Source: JBCCFW01 sp039029535
Lineage (GTDB): Bacteria; Acidobacteriota; JBCCFW01
Assembly: GCA_039029535.1 (NCBI GenBank)
Contig: JBCCFW010000160.1
Coordinates: 1 to 18,257 of the forward strand
Direction of reading: 5' to 3'
Length of the DNA stretch: 18,257 nucleotides
The notes beneath the pieces were generated by a model. The model worked only from the letters and a program-made list of their open reading frames with translations. It did not search any database and was not told the DNA's origin. Numbering within the stretch: the first letter of the stretch is position 1; the number at the start of each line of letters is the position of its first letter. The position numbers were made by a program, and so were the translations under genes. Of the stretch, positions 1 to 6,970 are shown in pieces.

Positions 1-716
1 AAGGGCCCGCCGTCGTAGCCGGGGGTCGTGGTCAGCCGACGGACGTCGCTCCCGTCGGGCTTCATCGTGTAGATCTCGAGGTCGCCGTCGCGGTCGGACG
101 TGAACACGATGGTGCCGTCGGGACCGACGGTGGCTTCGGCGTCATAGCCCGGCTCGTCGGTCAGGCGTCGGACGTCGCTGCCGTCGGGGCGGGACGAGTA
201 GATCTCGTGATTCTCGTGGAGGGGCCAGACGTAGCCCTGGGAGCGGTCGGCGGGAGGCGGGCACTGGGCTCCGCCGCTGACGGTGGAGGAGTACACGACG
301 CGCTCGTCGCCCTTGAGGAAGTAGGCGCAGGTGTGAGCTCCGTCGGTGGCGATCGCCGTGTCGCCCGTGCCGTCGGCGCGCATCACGCGGATGCTGTCGC
401 AGCCCTCGTCGCCGCGCTTGGCCTGGAAGACCAGGTGACGGTCGTCCCAGGACCAGTACGCCTCGGCGTTCTCGCCCCCGGCGGTGAGCTTGCGGAGGTG
501 ACCCAGGCGGAGCTCTCGCGAGTCGATCAGGTCGTCGACCTGGCCCCGGCGGAGCGCCGGCTGGCTGGAGGACGCGGCGGCCTGGGTCGAGGAGACCGGC
601 TGACTCGCAGCGGCTGCCTTGCTGCCGTCCTGCGACACGGAGGGGGCGTCTCCGGTGCGGCAGGCGAGGGTGAGCAGGCTGAGGAGCAGGACGGGAATCG
701 GGGAGCGGAGGCGCAT
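1..716 (-). CDS. PD40/TolB-type beta-propeller lipoprotein (3' end beyond window)
   Basis: The gene runs leftward and is open at the left edge, giving 238 visible residues. ATG at 716 is preceded by GGAG ten bases upstream. The N-terminus is a signal peptide whose hydrophobic core (PVLLLSLLTLAC) ends in a cysteine at residue 19. The lipobox LTLAC is imperfect, so lipidation is likely but not certain. A low-complexity Ser/Ala/Gln linker follows to about residue 50. Propeller repeats then appear: ENAEAYWSWDDRHLVFQAKR, and two copies of DGSDVRRLT followed by PGYD, 43 residues apart, with an IVFTSDRDGD strand between them. This is the layout of the WD40-like PD40 proteins related to TolB, which usually act in the periplasm or on the outer membrane as interaction scaffolds. 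The role here is unknown. It diverges from the helicase gene across 58 bases. Confidence 0.85.
   Translation of the reverse strand, partial: MRLRSPIPVLLLSLLTLACRTGDAPSVSQDGSKAAAASQPVSSTQAAASSSQPALRRGQVDDLIDSRELRLGHLRKLTAGGENAEAYWSWDDRHLVFQAKRGDEGCDSIRVMRADGTGDTAIATDGAHTCAYFLKGDERVVYSSTVSGGAQCPPPADRSQGYVWPLHENHEIYSSRPDGSDVRRLTDEPGYDAEATVGPDGTIVFTSDRDGDLEIYTMKPDGSDVRRLTTTPGYDGGP
40..188 (-). repeat. Coding repeat of PD40 propeller blade
   Basis: Two 20-base copies at 40-59 and 169-188 differ at one position. A second pair (GTAGATCTCG at 69-78 and 198-207) has the same 129-base offset. This equals 43 codons, one propeller blade, so it is an internal gene repeat rather than a mobile or CRISPR repeat. 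Confidence 0.7.
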
Positions 717-750
717 CGCTGGGGGGCTCCGGAACGACGGGAGCGATCCC

Positions 751-779
751 TTGACGGAGGATCGAGGAGCCCCGATGAT
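751..779 (+). promoter_or_regulatory. Candidate sigma-70-like promoter for the helicase gene
   Basis: TTGACG at 751-756 (five of six matches to TTGACA) is followed after 17 bases by GATGAT at 774-779 (four of six matches to TATAAT). It overlaps the upstream ATG at 775. If real, it would start the transcript near 786 and force use of the ATG at 808. The match is by eye only. Confidence 0.3.
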
Positions 780-2856
780 CCCCGCCCTCGAAGGGAGCGG
801 TCAACGAATGTCGGCGGCGTCACTCAATCCCGAGCAGCGTCGGGCCGTCTCTCACCGGGACGGTCCGCTCCTCGTGCTGGCTGGACCCGGGTCGGGCAAG
901 ACCCGGGTCGTCACGGCCCGGATCGCCCGCTTCCTCGAGGACGGGATCCCCGCCGCCGCCATCATGGCGGTCACCTTCACCAACAAGGCGGCCCGGGAGA
1001 TGCGGCAGCGCGTGGCGGCCCTGGTGCCGCGGGGCAGGGCCAAGGGCCTGACCATCGCCACCATCCACTCGGCCTGCCTGCGCATCCTCCGCACCGACGC
1101 CGAGCTGCTCGGCTACTCCAAGGGCTTCTCGATCTACGACGAGTCCAGCCAGCGCTCGCTCATGCGGACCGTGTTGCGCGACCTCAAGGGCAAGGGAGCG
1201 ACCTCGGCCGCGTCGAAGCTGCTGTCGGACCTGTCGGTGACGAAGTCGGGTGCCCAGCGGCGAGACGACCCGGAGACCGATCCCGACAAGTCGGAGTTCA
1301 ACTCGTACGTGCAGGGGCGCTACCTCGAGGAGCTCAAGGCGCGCAACGCGATGGACTTCGACGACATCATCCTCGAGACCCTGCGCCTGCTGCGGGAGAA
1401 CGAGGAAGCGCGGCGACGCTGGCAGGACCGCTGGCGCTACCTGCTCGTCGACGAGTACCAGGACGTCAACGCCCAGCAAGACGAGCTCATGACCCTGCTG
1501 GCTGGGGAGCGGGACAACCTCTGCGTGGTCGGCGACGACGACCAGAGCCTCTACGGCTGGCGGGGCGCCGACGTCTCGATCATCCTCGACTACCCGAAGC
1601 GTCACCCGGGTTGCGAGGTCGTGCGGCTCGAGACGAACTACCGCTCGACCGCTCGCATCGTCGACCTCGCGCACGAGATCATCCGACACAACCCGAAGCG
1701 CCACGACAAGCACGTGCGCACCGGCCGCGGCATCGGCGGGATGGTCATGCTCACCGAGCACGACGACGAGATCGAAGAGGCCGAGGCGGTCGTCGACGAG
1801 CTCCGGGACGAGGTCGGTGGCGGCACCTCTCCCGACGAGCTCGCGATCCTCTTCCGCACCAACGACCAGTCGCGGTCCTACGAGCAGCTCCTGCGCAAGG
1901 AGCGGCTGCCGTATCGGATCCTCGGCGGTCGCTCGTTCTTCGATCGCAAGGAGGTCCTCGACGTCTTGGCCTACCTGCGGCTGGCGGTGAACCGTTCCGA
2001 CGAGCAGGCCCTCCTGCGCATCATCAACGTCCCCTCGCGGGGCATCGGTGCGAAGGCTCTGTCGGGACTCCGTGAGGCCGCCAAGCAGCGCGAGCGCTCG
2101 GCCTGGGCGGTGTTGGAGTCGGTCGCTCGCCCGTCCGGTGGGCTGTTCGCGATCGCGGCGGGCGACGATGCCGAGACCGCCGACCTGTCGGGCGAGTTCG
2201 GCAACCGGCTCCGGTCGTCGATCGCGTCGCTGGTGGAGGTCGTGAACTGGCTCGACGACGCCGGCTCGAGCCGTCAGCAGGATCTCGTCGACCAGCTGCT
2301 CGAGCGTTTGGATTACCGGGCCGAGATCGAGCGCACCTACCCGGGTCACGAGACCCGCGAGTCGCGCTGGAACCTCGCTCGGGAGGTGCAGGACGCCTGG
2401 GGCGATCACGTCCGCACGGCGGAGGACCCCTCGCTCTCCAGCTTCGTCGATGACCTGGCCCTGTCGGGTGCGCCCTACGAGCCGGCTGAGGGGAGCGGGA
2501 TCACGCTGGCGACCGTGCACGCGGCGAAGGGTCTCGAGTGGCAGGCGGTCTCGGTGGTCGGCCTGGAAGACGGCATCCTCCCGCACTCGCGCAACCTCGA
2601 GGACCCCGAGGGCATGGCCGAGGAGCGTCGCCTGCTCTACGTCGCGGTCACCCGGGCGAAGGACCGGCTGCGGCTCTCGCGGGCTCGGAGCCGCGGCACT
2701 GAGGGCAAGAGCACCGAGACCGTGCTCTCCCGCTTCCTCCAGGACGTCCCGGACGAGCTGCTCACGCACCGGGACCTCGAGGAGCCGGCCACCCAGGACA
2801 GCGCGCAGGGCCACCTCGACCGGCTGCGATCGCTGTCGCGACGCGACGACGAGTAG
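775..2856 (+). CDS. UvrD/Rep-family SF1A DNA helicase
   Basis: This is an ATP-dependent 3'-5' DNA helicase of the UvrD/PcrA/Rep family (repair and replication-fork restart), 693 residues from ATG 775. All SF1A motifs are visible: Walker A GPGSGKT (37-43), motif II VDEYQD (225-230), motif III GDDDQSLYGWRG (253-264), motif IV LETNYRS (285-291), motif V TVHAAKGLEW (580-589) and motif VI LYVAVTRAKD (621-630). ATG 775 has GAGGAG five bases upstream. A second in-frame ATG at 808, with GGGAG ten bases upstream, starts MSAASLNPEQ and is also plausible. The C-terminus ends soon after SRFLQDVPDELL, in a tail (GHLDRLRSLSRR) resembling that of Rep, and lacks the Tudor-like extension of E. coli UvrD. Rep versus PcrA/UvrD function cannot be settled from sequence alone. 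Confidence 0.95.
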   Translation: MIPALEGSGQRMSAASLNPEQRRAVSHRDGPLLVLAGPGSGKTRVVTARIARFLEDGIPAAAIMAVTFTNKAAREMRQRVAALVPRGRAKGLTIATIHSACLRILRTDAELLGYSKGFSIYDESSQRSLMRTVLRDLKGKGATSAASKLLSDLSVTKSGAQRRDDPETDPDKSEFNSYVQGRYLEELKARNAMDFDDIILETLRLLRENEEARRRWQDRWRYLLVDEYQDVNAQQDELMTLLAGERDNLCVVGDDDQSLYGWRGADVSIILDYPKRHPGCEVVRLETNYRSTARIVDLAHEIIRHNPKRHDKHVRTGRGIGGMVMLTEHDDEIEEAEAVVDELRDEVGGGTSPDELAILFRTNDQSRSYEQLLRKERLPYRILGGRSFFDRKEVLDVLAYLRLAVNRSDEQALLRIINVPSRGIGAKALSGLREAAKQRERSAWAVLESVARPSGGLFAIAAGDDAETADLSGEFGNRLRSSIASLVEVVNWLDDAGSSRQQDLVDQLLERLDYRAEIERTYPGHETRESRWNLAREVQDAWGDHVRTAEDPSLSSFVDDLALSGAPYEPAEGSGITLATVHAAKGLEWQAVSVVGLEDGILPHSRNLEDPEGMAEERRLLYVAVTRAKDRLRLSRARSRGTEGKSTETVLSRFLQDVPDELLTHRDLEEPATQDSAQGHLDRLRSLSRRDDE

Positions 2857-2900
2857 GCCCTCCGCCGACGCGGTGTCGCTCGCCGGCCGCTGCCTGCGGT

Positions 2901-2908
2901 GCTAGCCT
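2901..2908 (+). promoter_or_regulatory. Candidate -10-like element GCTAGCCT before ALDH gene
   Basis: The 93-base gap between helicase and aldehyde dehydrogenase holds GCTAGCCT, 41 bases before the ATG at 2950. Similar octamers precede two other genes here (GCTAACCT at 6434-6441; GCTAGACT on the minus strand at 8941-8948). No convincing -35 element is present. Confidence 0.2.
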
Positions 2909-2949
2909 CCCGGTCTCCCAGCCCTGTCCTTTTCTCTGGAGCGTGAGTG

Positions 2950-4464
2950 ATGCACGAGGTCTTGAAGTCGTTTGGCCTGGAAGGCGAGCTGTCGGGTGGT
3001 TGCGGCACCGCCGGATTCCTGTCCGATCCCGCCGGTGAGCTCTTCACCTCCGAGTGCCCCGCCACCGGAGAGGTCCTCGCTCAAGTGCGGGGTGTCTCCA
3101 AGGCTCAGTACGACGCCATCGTCGACGAGTCGACCGAGGCCTTCCGGGCGTGGCGCACTCGCCCGGCGCCCGAGCGGGGTGAGCTCGTCCGTCGCATCGG
3201 CATGGCGCTGCGCGAGCGCAAGGACGACCTCGGCAAGCTCACGACCCTCGAGTGCGGAAAGATCCTGAGCGAGGGCCTGGGCGAGGTGCAGGAGATGATC
3301 GACATGGCCGACCTCGCGGTCGGGATGTCGCGTCAGCTCTACGGGCTGACCATGCACTCCGAGCGCCCGCAGCACCGGATGTACGAGCAGTGGCATCCCA
3401 TGGGCCCGGTTGGCGTGATCTCGGCCTTCAACTTCCCCGTGGCGGTGTGGGCCTGGAACGCCTTCGTCGCGGCGGCCTGTGGTGACAGCGTCATCTGGAA
3501 GCCCTCGGAGAAGACGCCGCTCACCGCCATCGCGGTCACTCAGCTCTGCCGCGAGGTCGCGGCCGACATGGGTCACCCGGGCCTGTTCACCCTGACGGTG
3601 GGCGCCCGCGACATCGGCGAGGCGATGGCCCAGGACCGTCGCCTGCCCATCGTGTCGGCGACGGGCTCCTGCCGAATGGGACGCTCGGTGGGCGAGACCG
3701 TCGCGGCGCGGATGGGGCGCTCCATCCTCGAGCTGGGAGGCAACAACGCGATCATCGTCATGGACGACGCCGATCTCGATCTCGCGACCCGCGCCATCGC
3801 CTTCGGTGCCGTCGGCACGGCGGGGCAGCGTTGCACGACGACCCGTCGGGTCTTCGCTCAGTCCGGCATCGTCGGTGAGCTCTGCGAGCGCCTGACCAAG
3901 GCTTATGGCTCGGTGCCCATCGGCGACCCGCTCGATTCGGGCACGCTCATGGGTCCGCTCATCGATGCCGACGCCGTGGCCATCTACGAGAAGGTCGTGG
4001 CGCGCGTGCCGGAAGAGGGGGGCGAGATCCTTCACGGCGGCAAGACGCTCGACCGTGCGGGGCACTACGTCGAGCCGGCGCTCTGTCGGTCCAAGGCCGA
4101 CATGCCCTTGCTGAAGGAAGAGAACTTCGTGCCCGTGCTGCACGTGGTCGAAGTGAAGGACCTCGACGAGGCCATGAGCCATCACAACGCGGTCGACCAG
4201 GGCCTGTCGTCGGCCATCTTCACCGACTCGGTCCGCAGCGCCGAGCGCTTCCTCAGCGCGGCCGGCTCCGACTGCGGCATCGCCAACGTCAACATCGGCA
4301 CCTCGGGCGCGGAGATCGGCGGCGCCTTCGGTGGTGAGAAGGACACGGGCGGTGGGCGTGAGGCGGGCAGTGATGCCTGGAAGGCCTACATGCGTCGGCA
4401 GACCTGCACGATCAACTGGGGCGAGGAGCTCCCGCTCGCACAGGGTGTCGAGTTCGACGTCTGA
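2950..4464 (+). CDS. ALDH7-family aldehyde dehydrogenase (aminoadipate-semialdehyde type)
   Basis: This NAD(P)+-dependent aldehyde dehydrogenase has 504 residues, the normal family length. The catalytic cysteine is C295 in GTAGQRCTTTRR and the general base is E261 in LELGGNN. The LGGNNAIIV and GQRCTTTRR forms and the C-terminal GGGREAGSDAWKAYMRRQTC segment are characteristic of ALDH7, which includes bacterial delta-1-piperideine-6-carboxylate / alpha-aminoadipate semialdehyde dehydrogenases of lysine catabolism. The protein is expected to be cytosolic and tetrameric. ATG 2950 has GGAG eight bases upstream; the GTG immediately before (2947) is a possible alternative. No other lysine-degradation gene is in the window, so pathway assignment rests on the family alone. 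A hairpin follows 34 bases after the stop. Confidence 0.93.
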   Translation: MHEVLKSFGLEGELSGGCGTAGFLSDPAGELFTSECPATGEVLAQVRGVSKAQYDAIVDESTEAFRAWRTRPAPERGELVRRIGMALRERKDDLGKLTTLECGKILSEGLGEVQEMIDMADLAVGMSRQLYGLTMHSERPQHRMYEQWHPMGPVGVISAFNFPVAVWAWNAFVAAACGDSVIWKPSEKTPLTAIAVTQLCREVAADMGHPGLFTLTVGARDIGEAMAQDRRLPIVSATGSCRMGRSVGETVAARMGRSILELGGNNAIIVMDDADLDLATRAIAFGAVGTAGQRCTTTRRVFAQSGIVGELCERLTKAYGSVPIGDPLDSGTLMGPLIDADAVAIYEKVVARVPEEGGEILHGGKTLDRAGHYVEPALCRSKADMPLLKEENFVPVLHVVEVKDLDEAMSHHNAVDQGLSSAIFTDSVRSAERFLSAAGSDCGIANVNIGTSGAEIGGAFGGEKDTGGGREAGSDAWKAYMRRQTCTINWGEELPLAQGVEFDV

Positions 4465-4498
4465 GCTCAGCGCATCGGGTCGAGTGGCCTGATGACTG

Positions 4499-4528
4499 CG
4501 GACCTGTCAGGTCTTCCTGACAGGTCCG
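4499..4528 (+). terminator. 13-bp perfect hairpin after ALDH, no T tract
   Basis: Arms 4499-4511 and 4516-4528 are perfectly complementary around a TCTT tetraloop (core CGGACCTGTCAGG). It lies 34 bases after the ALDH stop, as a terminator would, but the following bases (TGTCGTACGACC) contain no T run. It could be a non-canonical terminator, a 3'-end stabiliser or a protein-binding palindrome. Confidence 0.4.
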
Positions 4529-4561
4529 TGTCGTACGACCCCGGATTCTGGAGCGACGACT

Positions 4562-4599
4562 GTGGGTGCTTGACCCACCTCGGCTTGCGTCCCTAGTGT
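4562..4599 (+). promoter_or_regulatory. Inverted repeat over a weak promoter-like site upstream of the NYN gene
   Basis: GTGGGT (4562-4567) and ACCCAC (4573-4578) form a perfect inverted repeat around five bases. It overlaps TTGACC (4570-4575), a good -35 match, with a weak -10 (TAGTGT, 4594-4599) 18 bases on. The arrangement could be an operator on a promoter, with a leader of about 115 bases before the NYN gene. Matches are by eye. Confidence 0.2.
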
Positions 4600-4723
4600 T
4601 CACGCAGACGTCGCGAGACGTCACTGAGACCAGCCGCTTCGTCACGCCTTGATCAAAGTAGGCATGGGCCCCGGGGCCTGCCTCGCGGGATGGAGCGGCA
4701 CTTTTCGTTCTTGGGGGGAGACC

Positions 4724-5338
4724 ATGGCTCGTCGTGCCGTCATCTTGCTCGACGGTGGGTTCGTGAAGCGACGTCTCGCGCGACGGTTGCGTCGTCCCGT
4801 TCGAGCCGCAGACGTCATCGACCTGAGCGAGCGTCTCATGGACGAAGATCGTCTTCGCGGCTGTGAGCTCCTGCGTGTCTTCTTCTACGACGCACCTCCC
4901 TGGTCGGGCACGGCGTCGAATCCCATTGATGGCACGGTCATCGACTTCTCACGCACCGAGCAGCACGCCAGCGCCACTGCCTTGCTCGACACCTTGGCGA
5001 AGGCGCCGGATTTCGCGCTTCGTCTCGGGCAGCTCACCCTGAATGGGTGGGAGCTGGGTCCCCGCGCCCTACGGAACCTCGCCAGGAGGCCGCGCTCGAT
5101 CGAGCCGAGGGATCTCGTGCCGCGCATGAGGCAGAAGGGCGTGGATGGTCGCATCACGCTCGACCTCGGCTGGCATGCCTTGAGAGGGATCGCCGATGTC
5201 GCCGTCCTCGTGACCGGCGATTCGGATCTCGTCCCTGCGATGAAGCTCGCTCGCAGCGAAGGAATGCACGTCTACCTGAATCCGCTCGGACACGGCGTAC
5301 GCGACGAGCTCAAGATCCACGCCGACTGCGTCCTCTGA
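4724..5338 (+). CDS. NYN-domain (LabA/DUF88-like, PIN-fold) putative ribonuclease
   Basis: The protein has 204 residues and is almost entirely one NYN domain. Hallmarks are the N-terminal strand with acidic residue AVILLDGGF (D10), KGVDGRITLDL (D141 and D147), and VLVTGDSDLVPAM (D166 and D168), the most characteristic signature of the LabA/DUF88 group. These aspartates would bind the metal for RNA cleavage in the PIN-like fold. There is no LOTUS or other accessory domain. ATG 4724 was chosen because a GGGGGGAG run ends three bases before it and homology begins immediately; extending the frame to 4649 adds 25 residues without family features. It faces the methyltransferase gene convergently with 15 bases between stops, and has its own palindrome-rich upstream region. 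The substrate is unknown. Confidence 0.85.
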   Translation: MARRAVILLDGGFVKRRLARRLRRPVRAADVIDLSERLMDEDRLRGCELLRVFFYDAPPWSGTASNPIDGTVIDFSRTEQHASATALLDTLAKAPDFALRLGQLTLNGWELGPRALRNLARRPRSIEPRDLVPRMRQKGVDGRITLDLGWHALRGIADVAVLVTGDSDLVPAMKLARSEGMHVYLNPLGHGVRDELKIHADCVL

Positions 5339-5353
5339 CGACCAGAGCGTGGC

Positions 5354-6349
5354 TCAGCCCTCTCGCTCCGCCATCAGGTAGGTCCAGCAGCAGGGGAAGC
5401 TGTCCTCGCCGAGCGTCTCGCGCATGGCCAGCTTCATCAGCTCGAGTCGGTCGGCCACGGCCTCCTCGCTCGGCTCGGAGCCTTCGACGCGACGCGAGCC
5501 GCCGACCCAACCGATGACGCCCTCGTGGTAGGCGGCGAGAAACTCGTACCAGTCGTCGACCTTCGCCTCGATCCGCCGGCGCTCGGTCGAGAGCATCGTG
5601 AAGCCGGAGGCCTCCAGGGCATCCGTGTAGTGCGAGAGGTCCCGCACGGGCAGGAAGAATTTCTCGCGGAGACGATCGTGGGCGGCCATCCGCTCCTTGT
5701 CGGCGGTGACGTCGCGATAGGCGGCGAAGCGATCGTCGCTCCGGACGATCTCCTCGGCGGCCGCCGCGATGCCGTGCACGGTCTCGTCGATGATGCGCTC
5801 GTCGTCGGCCGCTTCCGGGTTGCGCAGGTTGCCCGACTGAATGAACACCCGACCGCCCGGACGGAGCACCGCACGCCACGACTTCAGGGTGTCCTCGAGG
5901 TCGTAATAGAGGTGGATGGCGTTGGTGGAGACGAGGGCGTCGACCGGCCGCGGCAGGCTGCCCTCGGGGAGGACCTCGGTCAGGAGCTGGAGCCGCTTCT
6001 CCGGCTTGAGGTAGCTGATGAGCCGGAAGCCGACTCGCTCGTCGTCTCCGAGCTTCTCCAGGGCCAGGCGGAGGAACTTGGGCGACGAGTCAGCGATGAG
6101 GTAGCCGCAGGACAGCTCGGGCAGGTGTTGTCGGAGCCGGTCGACGAGGATGCCCGTGCCACCGGAGTAGTCGCAGGCGAGGTCGCCGTCGGAGAGGAAC
6201 TCCGCGAGCTGCTCGACCGTGCGCTCGAGGTTGGAGTACCAGCCGTGGTTCTCCACCGTGTCGTACTTGAGCGCCAGGTCACCGAGAGGGCTCTGCGTCC
6301 AGGCCTCGTCGGGGACGCGGGGAAAGCTTCCCCAGTCGTAGCTGGTCAT
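5354..6349 (-). CDS. Class I SAM-dependent methyltransferase
   Basis: This 331-residue protein has a Rossmann methyltransferase core. Motif I is DYSGGTG (60-66), which would bind the methionine part of SAM; ALVSTNAIHLYYD is in the motif IV position; LRPGGRVFIQSG (162-173) is the usual post-IV strand. A roughly 55-residue N-terminal helix region (KYDTVENHGWYSNLERTVEQ) and a long charged C-terminal helical part frame the core. ATG 6349 is preceded by GGAG seven bases upstream, while longer versions run into the divergent acetyltransferase gene. The substrate cannot be deduced; small-molecule methylation is more likely than DNA methylation, since no DPPY or PC motif of DNA methyltransferases is seen. 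Confidence 0.85.
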   Translation of the reverse strand: MTSYDWGSFPRVPDEAWTQSPLGDLALKYDTVENHGWYSNLERTVEQLAEFLSDGDLACDYSGGTGILVDRLRQHLPELSCGYLIADSSPKFLRLALEKLGDDERVGFRLISYLKPEKRLQLLTEVLPEGSLPRPVDALVSTNAIHLYYDLEDTLKSWRAVLRPGGRVFIQSGNLRNPEAADDERIIDETVHGIAAAAEEIVRSDDRFAAYRDVTADKERMAAHDRLREKFFLPVRDLSHYTDALEASGFTMLSTERRRIEAKVDDWYEFLAAYHEGVIGWVGGSRRVEGSEPSEEAVADRLELMKLAMRETLGEDSFPCCWTYLMAEREG

Positions 6350-6433
6350 CTTGGGACTCCGCATCATCCGTTCGAGCCAACGGTGGAGCCGTTCCCCGCC
6401 CCGCGCAAGCGCCTGGACTTCCGTCTCCTTCCA

Positions 6434-6441
6434 GCTAACCT
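6434..6441 (+). promoter_or_regulatory. Candidate -10-like element GCTAACCT before GNAT gene
   Basis: The octamer lies 29 bases before the ATG at 6471 in the 121-base divergent region between methyltransferase and acetyltransferase. TGGACT (6415-6420) is a weak -35 candidate at 15 bases spacing. It resembles the octamers before two other genes in this window. Confidence 0.2.
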
Positions 6442-6470
6442 GAAGATGGGGAAGAGGACCGAGGAGCAGG

Positions 6471-6890
6471 ATGTCGGACTGGACCATCGAGCCCCTCACC
6501 ATGGCCGATCACGAGGAAGTGCTCGCGCTGTGGAAGGCCACCGAAGGGCTCTGCCTCTCCGAGGACGACGAGGCGGCTCCCTTCGCTCGCTTCCTGGCTC
6601 GGAATCCAGGCTCGAGCCTCGTCGCTCGCTCGGGCGGAAAGCTGGTCGGTGCGATCACCGTGAGCCATGACGGTCGCACGGGCTGGCTCAGCCGTCTGGC
6701 CGTGGTCCCGGAGCTGCGACGTCAGGGGCTCGGACGCGAGCTCGCCAGGCGGGGAGTGGAGGCCCTGAGGTCCGCGGGTCTGCGCCAGGTCGAGATTCAG
6801 GTTCTGGGCTCCAACGAACACGCTCGGGCTTTCTGGCGGGAGGAGGGCTTCGAGGAACGCCCGAACGTCCTTCTCTTGGCGTTTCGCTGA
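6471..6890 (+). CDS. GNAT-family acetyltransferase, YpeA-like
   Basis: A compact 139-residue single-domain GNAT enzyme that would transfer an acetyl group from acetyl-CoA to an amine. The central strand LSRLAVVPELR leads into the pyrophosphate-binding loop RRQGLGRE (83-90), followed by the helix and the C-terminal NEHARAFWREEGFEE segment (motif B). Length and the order of segments (LVGAITVSHDGRTGW, then the loop, then VEIQVLGSNE) match E. coli YpeA as I recall it, a GNAT of uncertain substrate. The start has GAGGAG four bases upstream. It diverges from the methyltransferase. An 80-base gap with its own promoter candidate separates it from the protease, so it is probably transcribed alone. Confidence 0.9.
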   Translation: MSDWTIEPLTMADHEEVLALWKATEGLCLSEDDEAAPFARFLARNPGSSLVARSGGKLVGAITVSHDGRTGWLSRLAVVPELRRQGLGRELARRGVEALRSAGLRQVEIQVLGSNEHARAFWREEGFEERPNVLLLAFR

Positions 6891-6905
6891 AAATGGCCTT
6901 ATCAT
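6876..6905 (+). promoter_or_regulatory. Candidate sigma-70-like promoter for the serine protease gene
   Basis: TTGGCG (6876-6881, four of six matches) and TATCAT (6900-6905, five of six matches) are 18 bases apart, straddling the end of the GNAT gene. The predicted start near 6912 leaves a leader of about 60 bases, which contains a small inverted repeat TCGGC-CAATT-GCCGA (6932-6946). The -10 is among the best in the window. Confidence 0.35.
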
Positions 6906-6970
6906 GAGGGTAGGAGATTGCTCAAGCCCTTTCGGCCAATTGCCGATGGATTGAGTGGAGGACGAATCCA

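Noticed and set aside
40..188. CRISPR-like or direct repeat at the left edge
   Set aside because: The 129-base period equals one propeller blade in the coding frame.
142..804. A 220-codon minus-strand frame overlapping the left-edge lipoprotein gene
   Set aside because: Its translation is Arg/Pro-rich without motifs. The real frame starts at 716 and shows the signal peptide and PD40 repeats.
820..2814. A 664-codon open frame antisense to the helicase, and other long antisense frames such as 9460-12063 (+) and 14644-16008 (-)
   Set aside because: They lie opposite genes with complete family motifs, show no domain, and are Arg/Pro/Ala/Gly/Val-rich as expected from GC-rich third positions in the complementary frame.
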